A DNA stretch of 64,000 nt from Pseudomonas brassicacearum subsp. neoaurantiaca (GCF_013608025.1 NZ_VDLV01000004.1:124001-188000); one strand, 5' to 3'; positions 37,850-48,939 are shown, counted from the stretch's first letter. Program-made: numbers and translations. The notes: generated from the letters alone by a model not told the origin.

Positions 37850-38557
37850 CTATGCCTTGGCGAGCGCCGGAGCCGACTTGCTGCGCGGACGCAATTGCGC
37901 TGCCGCCATTGCCTCATCGGTGACACCGCTTTCGGCACGCATGCCGGCGGCCAGGAAAGGCACCATCAGGCGCATCACTTGCTCGATAGAAGTATTCACA
38001 CCAAAGTCGGTTTCAGCGATAGCCCGCAACGCCTTGATGCCGGACATGCTGAACGCCGCCGCACCCAGCATGAAGTGCACGCGCCAGAACAACTCGATCG
38101 GTGGTATGCGCGGCGCAGCCTCATTGACCAGCAACATGTAGCGGCGGAATACCTTGCCGTACATGTCCTCGAGGTAGCGTCGCAAGTGGCCCTGGCTCTG
38201 GCTGAACGCCAAGCCCAGCAGGCGCATGAAAATAGACAGGTCGTTGCCGCTACGTGGCTGAACCACGAGCGCCTGTTCGACGAGGATTTCAAGCAATTCT
38301 TCCAGGGTAGGCTTGACGTCAGGCTTGGCCTGGCGCCGCTCCAACTCTCGATCAAGACTGATGCAGAACGGCCCGAGGAAACGCGAGAAAACGGCCTGGA
38401 TCAGGGCTTTTTTCGAGCCGAAGTGATAATTGACCGCAGCCAGGTTTACCCCGGCCTTGCTGGTAATCAGACGCAAAGAGGTTTCAGCGAAACCTTTTTC
38501 CGCGAACAACTGCTCGGCAGCATCGAGAATGCGTTCAACGGTTTCCGACTGGGCCAT
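37850..38557 (-). CDS. psrA: TetR-family fatty-acid-responsive regulator PsrA
   Basis: A 235-aa repressor/activator. In Pseudomonas it represses fatty-acid beta-oxidation genes (fadBA) and itself, and activates rpoS, with long-chain fatty acids as ligands. The N-terminal HTH spans about residues 20-55 (SLRLITSKAGVNLAAVNYHF). It starts MAQSETVERILDAAEQLFAE at 38557; an upstream in-frame codon at 38575 is not conserved. Two AAAC-N4-GTTT boxes lie immediately upstream, as expected for autorepression. Identification rests on the N-terminal sequence and on neighbouring lexA and nagZ. Confidence 0.92.
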   Translation of the reverse strand: MAQSETVERILDAAEQLFAEKGFAETSLRLITSKAGVNLAAVNYHFGSKKALIQAVFSRFLGPFCISLDRELERRQAKPDVKPTLEELLEILVEQALVVQPRSGNDLSIFMRLLGLAFSQSQGHLRRYLEDMYGKVFRRYMLLVNEAAPRIPPIELFWRVHFMLGAAAFSMSGIKALRAIAETDFGVNTSIEQVMRLMVPFLAAGMRAESGVTDEAMAAAQLRPRSKSAPALAKA

Positions 38558-38572
38558 GGCTACTCCGCCTGA

Positions 38573-38599
38573 CAAACACTTGTTTGAAACATACGTTTC
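38573..38599. promoter_or_regulatory. Two overlapping PsrA boxes
   Basis: CAAAC-ACTT-GTTTG (38573-38586) and GAAAC-ATAC-GTTTC (38586-38599) both match the PsrA consensus (G/C)AAAC-N2-4-GTTT(G/C) and share one base. They lie 16 nt before the psrA ATG. Confidence 0.8.
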
Positions 38600-38752
38600 A
38601 GCCCTCGCGTTGTCAAGTCTGCCGGGACGTTTTGCGAACGACCGGTCAGCTATTTAACCACACCTTGGACAGGCTGTAGCCATGCCTGTCCAAGCGGCCA
38701 AGCCAACCGTCTGGCGGCCTGCTGAAAAAGGATGATTGCCAAGCGCCGTTCA

Positions 38753-38787
38753 CTGTATATAATCCCAGTCACTGTATAAAAAGACAG
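38753..38787 (+). promoter_or_regulatory. Two SOS (LexA) boxes of lexA
   Basis: CTGTATATAATCCCAG (38753-38768) and CTGTATAAAAAGACAG (38772-38787) each fit CTG-N10-CAG with a T/A-rich core and sit 10-45 nt before the lexA ATG. They give LexA autorepression and control of sulA. Confidence 0.9.
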
Positions 38788-38797
38788 AGCGATCGAT

Positions 38798-39406
38798 ATG
38801 CTAAAGCTGACGCCACGCCAAGCAGAGATTCTGGCCTTCATCAAACGCTGCCTAGAAGACAACGGCTATCCGCCGACCCGTGCGGAAATCGCCCAGGAAC
38901 TGGGTTTCAAGTCGCCCAACGCGGCCGAAGAGCACCTCAAGGCGTTGGCCCGCAAGGGTGCGATCGAAATGACGCCTGGTGCATCGCGCGGCATTCGCAT
39001 CCCAGGCTTCGAAGCCAAGGCTGACGAAACCACTCTTCCAATCATCGGTCGAGTAGCAGCCGGCGCTCCGATCCTCGCCCAGCAACACGTCGAGGAATCC
39101 TGCAACATCAATCCTTCCTTTTTCCATCCGAGAGCCGACTACCTGCTGCGCGTGCATGGCATGAGCATGAAGGACATCGGCATCTTCGACGGGGACCTGC
39201 TAGCTGTCCACACCACGCGCGAAGCCCGTAACGGCCAGGTCGTGGTAGCGCGGATCGGCGACGAAGTCACCGTCAAGCGGTTCAAGCGCGACGGCAGCAA
39301 AGTCTGGCTGATCGCCGAGAACCCCGAGTTCGCCCCCATCGAAGTGGACCTGAAAGATCAGGACCTGGTCATCGAAGGCTTGAGCGTTGGCGTCATTCGC
39401 CGCTAA
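38798..39406 (+). CDS. lexA: SOS repressor LexA
   Basis: A 202-aa repressor with an N-terminal winged-helix DNA-binding domain ([20 protein letters not shown]) and a C-terminal S24 autopeptidase. The self-cleavage bond is A88-G89 in GRVAAGAP, the nucleophile is S123 (HGMSMKDIG) and the general base is K160 (EVTVKRF). It is inactivated by RecA-stimulated cleavage after DNA damage. Length matches E. coli LexA. It is 10 nt upstream of sulA. Confidence 0.98.
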   Translation: MLKLTPRQAEILAFIKRCLEDNGYPPTRAEIAQELGFKSPNAAEEHLKALARKGAIEMTPGASRGIRIPGFEAKADETTLPIIGRVAAGAPILAQQHVEESCNINPSFFHPRADYLLRVHGMSMKDIGIFDGDLLAVHTTREARNGQVVVARIGDEVTVKRFKRDGSKVWLIAENPEFAPIEVDLKDQDLVIEGLSVGVIRR

Positions 39407-39416
39407 AGGAGGCTTT

Positions 39417-39890
39417 ATGCAATTTCCTCACACACCACAGCACACACAACTTCCGCTGTTCGAGGCTTTCATGGCCCAACCGCTGGCTCCAGTCCTGAAA
39501 GAAGTCATCGAGTCGCCTTGGGGCGTCGAACCCGAGGCTTTCAGTGAACTGTCGTTGCGTGGTGCAGCGGGGAATTGCCTGAACCTGCTGGCACCGATCC
39601 TGAGGGAGCTGAGCCAGGACCAGGATGCTCGCTGGTTAACGTTGATCGCACCACCCGCCAGCGTCACCCAGGCCTGGCTGCGGGACGCGGGGCTCAATCG
39701 CGAGCGAATCCTGCTATTGCAACCACGCGGCAGCCAGAGCGCGCAGCAATTAACCTGCGAAGCGTTACGCCTGGGCCGTAGCCATACGGTGGTTAGCTGG
39801 CTCAATCCACTGACTGCGACCGCTCGTCAACAATTGATCAGCGCCGCTCGTACCGGAGACGCGCAGAGTTTGAATATTCGATTGGGCTAA
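39417..39890 (+). CDS. sulA: SOS cell-division inhibitor SulA
   Basis: A 157-aa inhibitor of FtsZ polymerisation, made during SOS. The FtsZ-binding domain includes SPWGVEPEAFSELSLRGAAG and LTLIAPPASVTQAWLRDAGL. The ATG at 39417 is preceded by AGGAGG 6 nt upstream; an earlier start inside lexA is unlikely. It is co-transcribed with lexA and so LexA-controlled, the arrangement usual in Pseudomonas. The C-terminus ends in a typical short NIRLG tail. Confidence 0.93.
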   Translation: MQFPHTPQHTQLPLFEAFMAQPLAPVLKEVIESPWGVEPEAFSELSLRGAAGNCLNLLAPILRELSQDQDARWLTLIAPPASVTQAWLRDAGLNRERILLLQPRGSQSAQQLTCEALRLGRSHTVVSWLNPLTATARQQLISAARTGDAQSLNIRLG

Positions 39891-39961
39891 GACAAACGCA
39901 GGGCTTCTCCAGAACAGAGAAGCCGGTCGGTAAATCGATTTCAAAAAGCCGACAAACGGGA

Positions 39962-40195
39962 TCAATGAAGAACCCGCGGCCCCTCTTCCTTGCTGAATTC
40001 GCCTTCAACCAAGCGTCCTGCCATTTGAACACCCACGCTGAGCATCGCCTTGGCGACTTCAACGTGCTGGCCTTGCAGGAACACCTTGGCATCTTCGGAA
40101 AAGTTCAGGGTAACCAGAGAACCCTCGTCTTCAGCCCTGCGCAGCTCGATGCGGCCATCAGGAAGTTCGACGATTTCTAGAAAGGACGTTGGCAT
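39962..40195 (-). CDS. Conserved hypothetical protein (77 aa)
   Basis: A 77-aa protein starting MPTSFLEIVELPDGRIELRR and ending GEFSKEEGPRVLH. It is acidic, with no signal peptide or membrane segment. Its place between sulA and the DUF6586 gene fits a conserved Pseudomonas hypothetical of this locus. GGAGA lies 11 nt before the ATG. Function unknown. Confidence 0.75.
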   Translation of the reverse strand: MPTSFLEIVELPDGRIELRRAEDEGSLVTLNFSEDAKVFLQGQHVEVAKAMLSVGVQMAGRLVEGEFSKEEGPRVLH

Positions 40196-40301
40196 AAAAG
40201 TCTGTTCTCCACGAAAGGCGGGAATTATATAGTCATCGGTCAGGCTTCGCTCGGGATCTTGACCAAGTGTCGTCAGCGGACATTGCTAGACGAGTGAAAA
40301 C

Positions 40302-40826
40302 TCAGCATTCATTCAGCCCCTCTCGAAAGCGAATTGCCAGGCTTTTCAGGTTCTGGCGCCAGCTTTCCAGCTCTTCCCGACTCAATGGCTGTTCGGATTC
40401 CTGCTCGTCAAGATTGACCGCCACGATCAACGGCTGGGTCACGTCCCCCTTAGGCTGACGAGGGGCCCGTGGTGGCTGGAACAGTGCCGCATGAGCCGCC
40501 AGCAGCCTGGCTAGCCAGGTTTCCGGGTTCTGGGCCAGCTCGACCATTTCAGCCAGTTCGGGGATCGCAACGGTTTCCAACACCTCACGCGTCAACATCA
40601 GCTCGGCGCGCGAAGCACTTGCCTGGGGCAAGCGATAGAAACCGGCAATTTCATGACAAAGACCCAACAACGCGCCATACAAGTGAAACAGCACTGACTC
40701 ACGCCCCGCCTGGATCAGCGCTGGGGAATTCATGGTGCGCCCTTCCTCGGCCCTGGCGAGCGCTTCAAGCGACAGGCCGGCGAAATAAATCTTCTGGTTG
40801 GTGCGGGTATAGAGTTCGTGGGCCAT
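40302..40826 (-). CDS. DUF6586 family protein
   Basis: A 174-aa mostly helical protein starting MAHELYTRTNQKIYFAGLSL. A conserved block LIQAGRESVLFHLYGALLGL reads as a buried helix, and a C-terminal linker with SEQPLSREELESWRQNLKSL follows. No catalytic motif is apparent. GGGGAG precedes the ATG. It lies just downstream of topA on the same strand, but the topA terminator separates them. Function unknown. Confidence 0.78.
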   Translation of the reverse strand: MAHELYTRTNQKIYFAGLSLEALARAEEGRTMNSPALIQAGRESVLFHLYGALLGLCHEIAGFYRLPQASASRAELMLTREVLETVAIPELAEMVELAQNPETWLARLLAAHAALFQPPRAPRQPKGDVTQPLIVAVNLDEQESEQPLSREELESWRQNLKSLAIRFREGLNEC

Positions 40827-40911
40827 GGCGGCATTCTCCCCAACGAAATAAAAGCGTCATGCAGGTGCGACAGTGTCGTGGATGAACCAAAGCCACTGCA
40901 AGCCAAAAACC

Positions 40912-40953
40912 AAAAGGCCGCATGAAAACCTACGGGTTGTCATGCGGCCTTTT
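40912..40953 (-). terminator. topA terminator
   Basis: A 14-bp stem AAAAGGCCGCATGA / TCATGCGGCCTTTT. On the minus strand it ends in T4-GG-T5. It lies 83 nt beyond the topA stop. Confidence 0.8.
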
Positions 40954-40990
40954 ACTTGCCTGCAATTGCAAGGGACCGCTACGGCGTCCA

Positions 40991-41013
40991 GCGGGAGCAA
41001 GCCCCCTCGCCAT
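40991..41013. repeat. Single REP element, family A
   Basis: One half-palindrome GCGGGAGCAAGCCCCCTCGC without a partner arm nearby, so it is a solitary REP and not a REPIN. Confidence 0.7.
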
Positions 41014-41035
41014 AACAACCCCTCACATCGCTGAG

Positions 41036-43648
41036 TCAGCGCTTGTCTTCAACGGTCCATTTGCCGCCGTCGTAATACGCCTTCCAGCCAGTAGGCTTGC
41101 CGTCGACCTCGGTCTGCACATATTGCTCCTTGGTCTTGCGGCTGTAGCGAATCACTGCGGGGCGGCCGTCCGGATCCTTCTGCGGTGCGTCGCAGAGGAA
41201 ATGGTACTTCGGATCGATCTCGTCCTTGTGCGGCAGTATCTCAATCACCAACGGCGCCCGAGTCTCGCGGTTCTTCGGGAACTGGCTGGCTGCCAGGAAC
41301 AGACCGGATGCACCGTCGCGCAGGATGTAGGTGTCGTTGACCTTCTCGCACTTGAGTTCGGGCATCTTCACCGGATCCATCTTCGGCGGCGCAGCGTCAC
41401 CGCTCTTCAACAGCTTGCGGGTGTTCTTGCAGGTCGGGTTGGTGCAACCGAAGAACTTGCCGAAACGGCCGGTCTTGAGCTGCATCTCACTGCCACACTT
41501 GTCACATTCCAGGCTCGGGCCTTCATAGCCCTTGATGCGATAAGTGCCCTCCTCGATCTCGTAGCCGGCGCAGTCCGGATTGTTACCGCAGATGTGCAGC
41601 TTGCGCTTTTCATCCAGCAAGTAAGCATCCATTGCCGTGCTGCAGATCGGGCAACGGTGCTTGCCACGCAGCACCAGGGATTCCGATTCGCCCTCGTCGT
41701 CCGCAGCGATTTCATCACCTGGCACGAGGTTGACCGTCGCCTTGCAGCGCTCCTTCGGCGGCAGGCTGTAGCCTGAGCACCCAAGGAATACGCCAGTCGA
41801 GGCGGTACGGATCTGCATCGGACGACCGCAGGTCAGGCACGGAATATCGGTCATGACCGGTTGGTTGGCACGCATGCCATCGTCCGGACTCTCGGCTACT
41901 TCGAGTTTTTTCTTGAAATCGCCATAGAACTCGTCGAGCACGTTCTTCCAGTCCCGCTCGCCCTGGGCCACGTCGTCGAGGTTCTCTTCCATGCCCGCGG
42001 TGAAACCGTAGTCCATCAGGTTCGAGAAGCTTTCGGAGAGACGCTCGGTAACGATGTCCCCCATCTTTTCCGAATAGAAACGACGGTTGTGCAACGTCAC
42101 GTAGCCACGGTCCTGGATGGTGGAAATGATCGCTGCGTAGGTCGAAGGACGACCGATGCCGCGTTTTTCCATTTCCTTGACCAGGCTGGCCTCCGAGTAC
42201 CGCGCTGGCGGCTTGGTGAAGTGCTGGGTCGGATCGAGTTTGATCAGCTTCATCACGTCGCCCTGGGCCATGTCCGGCAGGACATCGTCATCGCCAGGCT
42301 TGGTGATTTGCGGCATGACGCGGGTGTAACCGTCGAACTTCAGGATACGGCCCTTGGCGCGCAGCTCGAAGTCGCCAGCACCGACGCTGACCGTGGTCGA
42401 CAGGTATTGCGCCGGCAGCATCTGGCAGGCCAGGAATTGGCGCCAGATCAGCTCGTAGAGACGCTCGGCGTCGCGCTCCATGCCCGACAGCTTGCTTGGC
42501 TCGGTATTGGCGTCGGACGGACGAATCGCTTCGTGAGCCTCCTGGGCGCCTTCCTTGCTGCTGTAGACGTTGGGCGTCTCCGGCAGGTATTTCTTGCCGA
42601 ACTCGCTTTCTATATAAGTGCGCGCCATCGCCACGGCATCGGCCGAGAGGTTGGTCGAGTCGGTACGCATGTACGTGATGTAGCCTGCTTCGTACAGACG
42701 CTGGGCCATCATCATGGTCTTCTTCACACCGAAGCCCAGGCGGTTGCTCGCGGCCTGCTGCAAGGTGGAAGTAATGAACGGTGCGGAAGGCTTGCTGCTG
42801 GTCGGCTTGTCTTCGCGCTTGACGATGCTGTAGCTCGAAGCCTTGAGCTTCTCCAGCGCCGCCATGGCCTGGGCTTCGTTGAGCGGCTTGAAGGCTTCGC
42901 CTTTCTCACGGGCCACTTCGAAGCGCACGGTAGCACCCTTGGCGGTGCCGAGATCAGCGTGGACCTCCCAGTATTCCTCTGGAATGAACGCACGGATTTC
43001 CCGCTCGCGTTCCACCACCAGTTTCACCGCGACCGACTGCACGCGACCGGCCGACAGGCCACGGGCGATCTTGGCCCACAACAATGGCGAGACCATGTAG
43101 CCCACGACGCGGTCAAGGAAGCGACGCGCCTGTTGGGCATTGACCCGGTCGATATCCAGCTCGCCGGGCTGGGAGAAGGCTTCCTGAATGGCCTTCTTGG
43201 TGATTTCGTTGAACACCACGCGCTTGTAGCGGCTGTCATCCCCACCGATGGCTTCGCGCAGGTGCCAGGCAATGGCTTCCCCTTCGCGGTCCAAGTCCGT
43301 CGCGAGATAGATGGTGTCGGCATCCTTGGCGAGCCGACGCAGTTCTTCGATGACCTTTTCCTTGCCTGGGAGGATCTCGTACTTGGCTTTCCAGCCATGT
43401 TCCGGATCGACCCCCATGCGTGAGACCAGCTGCTTGCGCGCCTTGTCTTTCGGCGACAGCGCCGGCGCTTCACCAGCAGCCGCCTTGCCGCGCTTGGCGG
43501 CAGGCTCCTTGCTGGCGCTAGCCGAACCGCTGGTGGGCAGGTCTCGGATATGGCCGATACTCGACTTCACCACGTATTGGTTGCCCAGATACTTGTTGAT
43601 GGTCTTGGCCTTAGCCGGGGATTCCACAATGACCAGCGATTTGCCCAT
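41036..43648 (-). CDS. topA: DNA topoisomerase I
   Basis: An 870-aa type IA topoisomerase that relaxes negative supercoils. The Toprim domain is N-terminal ([20 protein letters not shown]; acidic [15 protein letters not shown]). The catalytic tyrosine is in [13 protein letters not shown] near residue 328. Three four-cysteine zinc fingers follow ([27 protein letters not shown] starts), then a basic tail. Length and order match E. coli TopA. It is monocistronic, with a clear terminator downstream. Confidence 0.97.
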   Translation of the reverse strand: MGKSLVIVESPAKAKTINKYLGNQYVVKSSIGHIRDLPTSGSASASKEPAAKRGKAAAGEAPALSPKDKARKQLVSRMGVDPEHGWKAKYEILPGKEKVIEELRRLAKDADTIYLATDLDREGEAIAWHLREAIGGDDSRYKRVVFNEITKKAIQEAFSQPGELDIDRVNAQQARRFLDRVVGYMVSPLLWAKIARGLSAGRVQSVAVKLVVEREREIRAFIPEEYWEVHADLGTAKGATVRFEVAREKGEAFKPLNEAQAMAALEKLKASSYSIVKREDKPTSSKPSAPFITSTLQQAASNRLGFGVKKTMMMAQRLYEAGYITYMRTDSTNLSADAVAMARTYIESEFGKKYLPETPNVYSSKEGAQEAHEAIRPSDANTEPSKLSGMERDAERLYELIWRQFLACQMLPAQYLSTTVSVGAGDFELRAKGRILKFDGYTRVMPQITKPGDDDVLPDMAQGDVMKLIKLDPTQHFTKPPARYSEASLVKEMEKRGIGRPSTYAAIISTIQDRGYVTLHNRRFYSEKMGDIVTERLSESFSNLMDYGFTAGMEENLDDVAQGERDWKNVLDEFYGDFKKKLEVAESPDDGMRANQPVMTDIPCLTCGRPMQIRTASTGVFLGCSGYSLPPKERCKATVNLVPGDEIAADDEGESESLVLRGKHRCPICSTAMDAYLLDEKRKLHICGNNPDCAGYEIEEGTYRIKGYEGPSLECDKCGSEMQLKTGRFGKFFGCTNPTCKNTRKLLKSGDAAPPKMDPVKMPELKCEKVNDTYILRDGASGLFLAASQFPKNRETRAPLVIEILPHKDEIDPKYHFLCDAPQKDPDGRPAVIRYSRKTKEQYVQTEVDGKPTGWKAYYDGGKWTVEDKR

Positions 43649-43763
43649 GGATCAGAAAATTCCTGAATTCTAAAAAGTGAAAGGCGGTTGGCGCCTGACG
43701 CGGCACCGCTATATATAGTGGCTGCAAGGTGAGGTCAAGGGCGGGGTCTCCCCCAGGTCGGCC

Positions 43764-44000
43764 TCAAGGCTTGGAAAAAATGCTCTCCTCAGCCTGCACC
43801 AAAGCAAAGCGTGGCACCTGTTCGCCGTCAACCTCGACCGACTCCTGGAACATGCTCAAGGGACGCACCCAAAAGCCGTAATCGCCATACAGGGCTTGAT
43901 AGAAGACCACTTCTTCCTCGGTCTCGGAATGCCGCGCAATGCTGAAAACGCGGTACTGCGGACCTTTGTAATGCTGGTAGAGCCCAGGTTGTATCGGCAT
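43764..44000 (-). CDS. DUF1653 domain protein
   Basis: A 78-aa protein with the DUF1653 core: MPIQPGLYQHYKGPQYRVF, then VVFYQALYGDYGFWVRPLSM and VPRFALVQ. This is a small beta-barrel-like domain of unknown role, found widely as a stand-alone protein. It lies between topA and fadA on the minus strand and is preceded by the fadA terminator, so it has its own promoter. Confidence 0.88.
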   Translation of the reverse strand: MPIQPGLYQHYKGPQYRVFSIARHSETEEEVVFYQALYGDYGFWVRPLSMFQESVEVDGEQVPRFALVQAEESIFSKP

Positions 44001-44062
44001 GCTTCGGCCCTCACTCCAATTTTTTCAAAATAAAAACAAAATCTTTTTTTACCAAACCCGGA

Positions 44063-44095
44063 AAAACAAAAACCGGGGCACTTGGCCCCGGCTTC
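44063..44095 (-). terminator. fadBA operon terminator
   Basis: Minus-strand stem GCCGGGGC / GCCCCGG around CAAGT with a T5-G-T5 tail, about 15 nt after the fadA stop. Confidence 0.88.
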
Positions 44096-44109
44096 CATCA
44101 ACGCAACGC

Positions 44110-45300
<1,191 letters not shown>

Positions 45301-45315
45301 CTAGTCGTTGGGCGC

Positions 45316-47463
45316 TTAACCGAAGAAGCTCTGGCCGTTCTTGGCCATTTCACGCAGCTTCGCGGTCGGGTGGTACAGCGCGCCCAGATCAGCGTACTGG
45401 TCAGCCAGGGCAACGAACTCGGCCACACCGATCGAATCGATGTAGCGCAGCGCACCGCCACGGAATGGAGGGAAACCGATACCGTAGACCAGACCCATGT
45501 CGGCTTCGGCGGCGGTTTCGACAATGCCATCTTCCAGGCAACGCACGGTTTCCAGGCACAGCGGGATCATCATCCAATTGATGATGTCCTCGTCGGTGAC
45601 TTCGCGCTGCTCGTAGACGATCGGCTTGAGCACTTCCAGCACCGACGAGTCGGCGACTTTCTTCTGCTTGCCGCGCTTGTCGGTCTCGTAGGCGTAGAAG
45701 CCCTTGCCGTTCTTCTGGCCCAGGCGCTTGGCTTCGTAGAGCACGTCGACGGCCGAACGGCGGTCGTCCTTCATGCGGTCCGGGAAGCCTTCGGCCATGA
45801 CATCGCGACCGTGGTGGCCGGTGTCGATGCCGACCACGTCCATCAGGTACGCCGGGCCCATCGGCCAGCCGAATTTTTCCATGATCTTGTCGATGCGCAC
45901 GAAGTCTACGCCGGCGCTGACCAGCTTGGCGAAACCGCCGAAGTACGGGAACAGCACGCGGTTGACCAGGAAGCCCGGGCAGTCGTTGACGACGATCGGG
46001 TTCTTGCCCATTTTCTTGGCGTAGGCCACGGTGGTGGCGATCGCCAGTTCGCTGGACTTCTCGCCACGGATGACTTCTACCAGCGGCATCATGTGCACCG
46101 GGTTGAAGAAGTGCATGCCGACAAAGTTTTCCGGACGCTTGAGGGCCTTGGCCAACAGCGAGATGGAAATGGTCGAGGTGTTCGAGGCGAGGATGGTGTC
46201 CTCTTTGACTTTGTCTTCGACTTCAGCCAGTACCGCTTGCTTGACCTTCGGGTTCTCGACTACGGCTTCGACCACCAGGTCGACATGGCCGAAATCGCCG
46301 TAGGAAAGCGTAGGACGAATGCCGTTGAGCACTTCAGCCATCTTCGCGGGGGTCATGCGGCCTTTGTCGACGCGGCCGACCAGCAGCTTGGCAGCTTCCG
46401 CCAGGCCTTGCTCGATGCCGTGTTCGTTGATGTCCTTCATCAGGATCGGCGTGCCTTTGGACGCCGACTGGTAGGCGATACCGCCACCCATGATGCCGGC
46501 GCCGAGCACGGCGGCCTGCTTCACGTCACGGGCGATTTCGTCATAGGCCTTGGCCTTTTTCTTCAGTTCCTGGTCATTGAGGAACAGACCGATCAGGCTC
46601 TGCGCGGCGGAGGTCTTGGCCAGTTTCACGAAGCCGGCGGCTTCGACTTCCAAGGCCTTGTCGCGACCGAAGTTCGCGGCTTTCTGGATGGTCTTGATCG
46701 CTTCGACCGGCGCCGGATAGTTCGGGCCCGCCTGACCAGCGACGAAACCCTTGGCGGTTTCGAAGGCCATCATTTGTTCGATGGCGTTGAGCTTGAGTTT
46801 TTCCAGCTTCGGCTGACGCTTGGCCTTGTAGTCGAACTCACCGCTGATGGCGCGCTTGACGGTCTCAAGGGCCGCTTCCTGGAGCTTGCCAGGTTCGACC
46901 ACGGCATCCACGGCACCGACTTTCAGCGCATCTTCGGCACGGTTTTCCTTGCCGGCGGCAATCCACTCGATGGCGTTGTCGGCACCAATCAGGCGCGGCA
47001 GGCGCACGGTACCGCCAAAGCCTGGGTAGATGCCCAGCTTGACTTCCGGCAGGCCGATCTTGGCCGAAGTGGACATGACGCGGTAATCCGCCGCCAGGCA
47101 CATTTCCAGGCCGCCACCCAGGGCGATGCCATTGATGGCCACGACGGTCGGGACGTTGAGGTCTTCGAAGTCGCTGAAGATACGGTTCGCTTCGAGGTTG
47201 CCTGCGATCAGTTCGGCATCGGGCAGCTTGAAGTTGTCGACGAATTCGGTGATGTCGGCGCCGACGATGAACACGTCCTTGCCGCTGCTGACGATCACAC
47301 CCTTGATCGAAGCATCTGCCTTGATAGTGTCCACGGCCTGACGCAATTCATTCAGGGTTAGACGGTTGAACTTGTTGACGGACTCACCCTTGAGGTCGAA
47401 TTTCAGTTCGACGATGCCACTTTCAAGAGCCTTAACCGTGATGGCTTTACCTTCGTAAATCAT
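45316..47463 (-). CDS. fadB: Fatty-acid oxidation complex subunit alpha FadB
   Basis: A 715-aa multifunctional protein. Its N-terminal enoyl-CoA hydratase/isomerase domain has the [20 protein letters not shown] oxyanion loop. The 3-hydroxyacyl-CoA dehydrogenase half binds NAD through [20 protein letters not shown], with catalytic [16 protein letters not shown]. The C-terminal helical domain ends [15 protein letters not shown]. The start is ATG 47463, 8 nt after GGAG. A PsrA-box match is located about 220 nt upstream, which fits fatty-acid induction. Confidence 0.97.
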   Translation of the reverse strand: MIYEGKAITVKALESGIVELKFDLKGESVNKFNRLTLNELRQAVDTIKADASIKGVIVSSGKDVFIVGADITEFVDNFKLPDAELIAGNLEANRIFSDFEDLNVPTVVAINGIALGGGLEMCLAADYRVMSTSAKIGLPEVKLGIYPGFGGTVRLPRLIGADNAIEWIAAGKENRAEDALKVGAVDAVVEPGKLQEAALETVKRAISGEFDYKAKRQPKLEKLKLNAIEQMMAFETAKGFVAGQAGPNYPAPVEAIKTIQKAANFGRDKALEVEAAGFVKLAKTSAAQSLIGLFLNDQELKKKAKAYDEIARDVKQAAVLGAGIMGGGIAYQSASKGTPILMKDINEHGIEQGLAEAAKLLVGRVDKGRMTPAKMAEVLNGIRPTLSYGDFGHVDLVVEAVVENPKVKQAVLAEVEDKVKEDTILASNTSTISISLLAKALKRPENFVGMHFFNPVHMMPLVEVIRGEKSSELAIATTVAYAKKMGKNPIVVNDCPGFLVNRVLFPYFGGFAKLVSAGVDFVRIDKIMEKFGWPMGPAYLMDVVGIDTGHHGRDVMAEGFPDRMKDDRRSAVDVLYEAKRLGQKNGKGFYAYETDKRGKQKKVADSSVLEVLKPIVYEQREVTDEDIINWMMIPLCLETVRCLEDGIVETAAEADMGLVYGIGFPPFRGGALRYIDSIGVAEFVALADQYADLGALYHPTAKLREMAKNGQSFFG

Positions 47464-47860
47464 CAACTGATCTCCACGATATGGAAGCTGAACAGTACAC
47501 GTTGGACGCTGACCACTGGTTCGGCATTGACATTACCGTCGATGCTACGCCAATCCGCCAGGCACACCCGTCAACGCGATAGTCGGGGTCTGTAGGAGCG
47601 CTCTGAAAATACAAACGCTCAATTCATACGCCCGTTTGATTTGGGTACGCCACCTTCACGGAATTTCCGACAATTGTCAATCGCCCTAAACAAGCGTTTG
47701 AACGCGACTCCCCGGTCATTTCCGTACCGCACGGATCCGCAACACGGCGCTGCATGAGCGACCATTCATAGAATCAATAATTAGAAAAGTCGCCCTAATT
47801 CCAACCGCAACGGATTCAACCGACTACGCTGGTGACAACGTATTTGAGTTGTTTATGCGA
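47464..47860. other. fadB upstream region
   Basis: About 400 nt without a supported gene. It holds the fadBA promoter region and the PsrA box, and leads into the structured candidate RNA that follows. Confidence 0.5.
47687..47700. promoter_or_regulatory. PsrA box upstream of fadBA
   Basis: TAAAC-AAGC-GTTTG carries the AAAC-N4-GTTT core of the PsrA consensus with one outer mismatch. It lies about 220 nt upstream of the fadB start, and psrA is in the same window. Confidence 0.62.
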
Positions 47861-47942
47861 AGGTCGTTTCGAATGAACGACCTGAAGAAGCGTTTACCGG
47901 CCTGCCTGGCCACCCAGCCCGATGAATCTGTCGGGCTTTTTT
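47861..47942 (+). ncRNA. Candidate structured small RNA ending in an intrinsic terminator
   Basis: A plus-strand segment with no gene of its own. A perfect 8-bp stem AGGTCGTT/AACGACCT (47861-47883) is followed by a small GGCC-TGCCT-GGCC hairpin and then the terminator AGCCCGA/TCGGGCT with a T6 tail (47916-47942). It is convergent to the small membrane protein gene. The 5' end and promoter are unknown; the region may start further upstream. Confidence 0.45.
47916..47942 (+). terminator. Intrinsic terminator on the plus strand
   Basis: Stem AGCCCGA / TCGGGCT, 8-nt loop, then six T residues. The T-tract is on the plus strand, where no protein gene precedes it. Confidence 0.8.
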
Positions 47943-47947
47943 ACGCG

Positions 47948-48385
47948 TCAAGCCAACGCCTTGAGCACCGAAGAAATGTCCTGCAAAACAGTGGCCTCGC
48001 CTTTTTCGCCCCAGTACAGCGCAACCATCTGCCGATCCGCCTCGACCTTGTAGACATTAGCCGGCAACGTTTTGAAATGACTGAGCAACGATTCATCCTG
48101 ACAGATTTCCTGCCATTGATTTACCCACACGCCAGGCGCCTTTTGCCAATAACTCCAACTGGCCGGCTGATTGCCCCGCCGGGCCCGATAGTATTGCGCG
48201 CACGGGTTTGGAGGCTGCTGGCCAAGCCAGTGAGGCCAGTCTTGCGGAGTCAATTGCATGGCCAGCCCGAGACGCCGCGCCTCCATGCGAAGAGCCATGC
48301 GCCCGTTCTGTGCACGGGATGGCCGCAGCCACGCCAGGGGGCTTAATACCACCAACAGGATTGACACCACTATCCAGACCGTCAT
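47948..48385 (-). CDS. Conserved small membrane-anchored protein, function unknown
   Basis: A 145-aa protein with a single N-terminal hydrophobic segment (TVWIVVSILLVVLSPLAWLR), then a soluble domain rich in Trp and Gln (LGLAMQLTPQDWPHWLGQQP, WSYWQKAPGVWVNQW). It is probably anchored in the inner membrane with the rest cytoplasmic or periplasmic. I recognise it as a conserved Pseudomonas hypothetical, not a known family. It is divergent from uspA, about 100 nt away. Confidence 0.75.
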   Translation of the reverse strand: MTVWIVVSILLVVLSPLAWLRPSRAQNGRMALRMEARRLGLAMQLTPQDWPHWLGQQPPNPCAQYYRARRGNQPASWSYWQKAPGVWVNQWQEICQDESLLSHFKTLPANVYKVEADRQMVALYWGEKGEATVLQDISSVLKALA

Positions 48386-48487
48386 ATCTGTACTCCCGAA
48401 TTCTGATGAGCCCGTTGACCTGCGTCGCCGTCAATGCGCTTGAAACCAGCCATACTTACCGTATCGCCATTCTCTGGAGTGCTTTCC

Positions 48488-48928
48488 ATGTACTACGAAC
48501 ACATCCTGGTCGCCGTCGACCTTACTGAAGAATGCGATCCAGTCGTCAAGCGAGCCCTCGCCCTGTGCGAAGGCCGGGAAAACAAACTGTCGCTGGTGCA
48601 CATCGTCGAACCGATGGCCATGGCCTTCGGCGGTGACGTTCCGATGGATCTTTCCCAGTTGCAACAGCAGCAATTCGACCAAGCCAAGGAACGTCTTGAC
48701 CGGCTGATCGTGAAATACCCTGCCTTGAAAAAGGAGAACAGCCACCTGACCTACGGCCAGCCGCGCCAGGAGATCCATCACCTGGCCAAGGAACAGGGCT
48801 GCGACCTGATCGTCGTCGGCAGCCATGGCCGCCACGGTTTGGCATTGTTGCTTGGCTCCACCGCCAACGACGTACTGCATGGCGCGCCTTGCGACGTGCT
48901 GGCTGTGCACCTGATCAAGCGCTCGTAA
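48488..48928 (+). CDS. Universal stress protein (UspA family)
   Basis: A 146-aa cytoplasmic UspA-fold protein starting MYYEHILVAVDLTEECDPVV. The C-terminal IVVGSHGRHGLALLLGSTAN retains the glycine-rich loop GxxGRHG...GS of the ATP-binding type. The ATG at 48488 is the conserved start; the upstream extension has no ribosome site. It probably accumulates in stationary phase or stress, as family members do. Confidence 0.9.
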   Translation: MYYEHILVAVDLTEECDPVVKRALALCEGRENKLSLVHIVEPMAMAFGGDVPMDLSQLQQQQFDQAKERLDRLIVKYPALKKENSHLTYGQPRQEIHHLAKEQGCDLIVVGSHGRHGLALLLGSTANDVLHGAPCDVLAVHLIKRS

Positions 48929-48939
48929 ACGGCAAACCG

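Noticed and set aside
41861..43423. Plus-strand open frame of 520 codons
   Set aside because: Antisense to topA. Same compositional signs of a shadow frame.
47849..48346. Plus-strand frame of 165 codons through the candidate RNA
   Set aside because: It runs across an intrinsic terminator and antisense to the small membrane protein gene. A coding role is unlikely.
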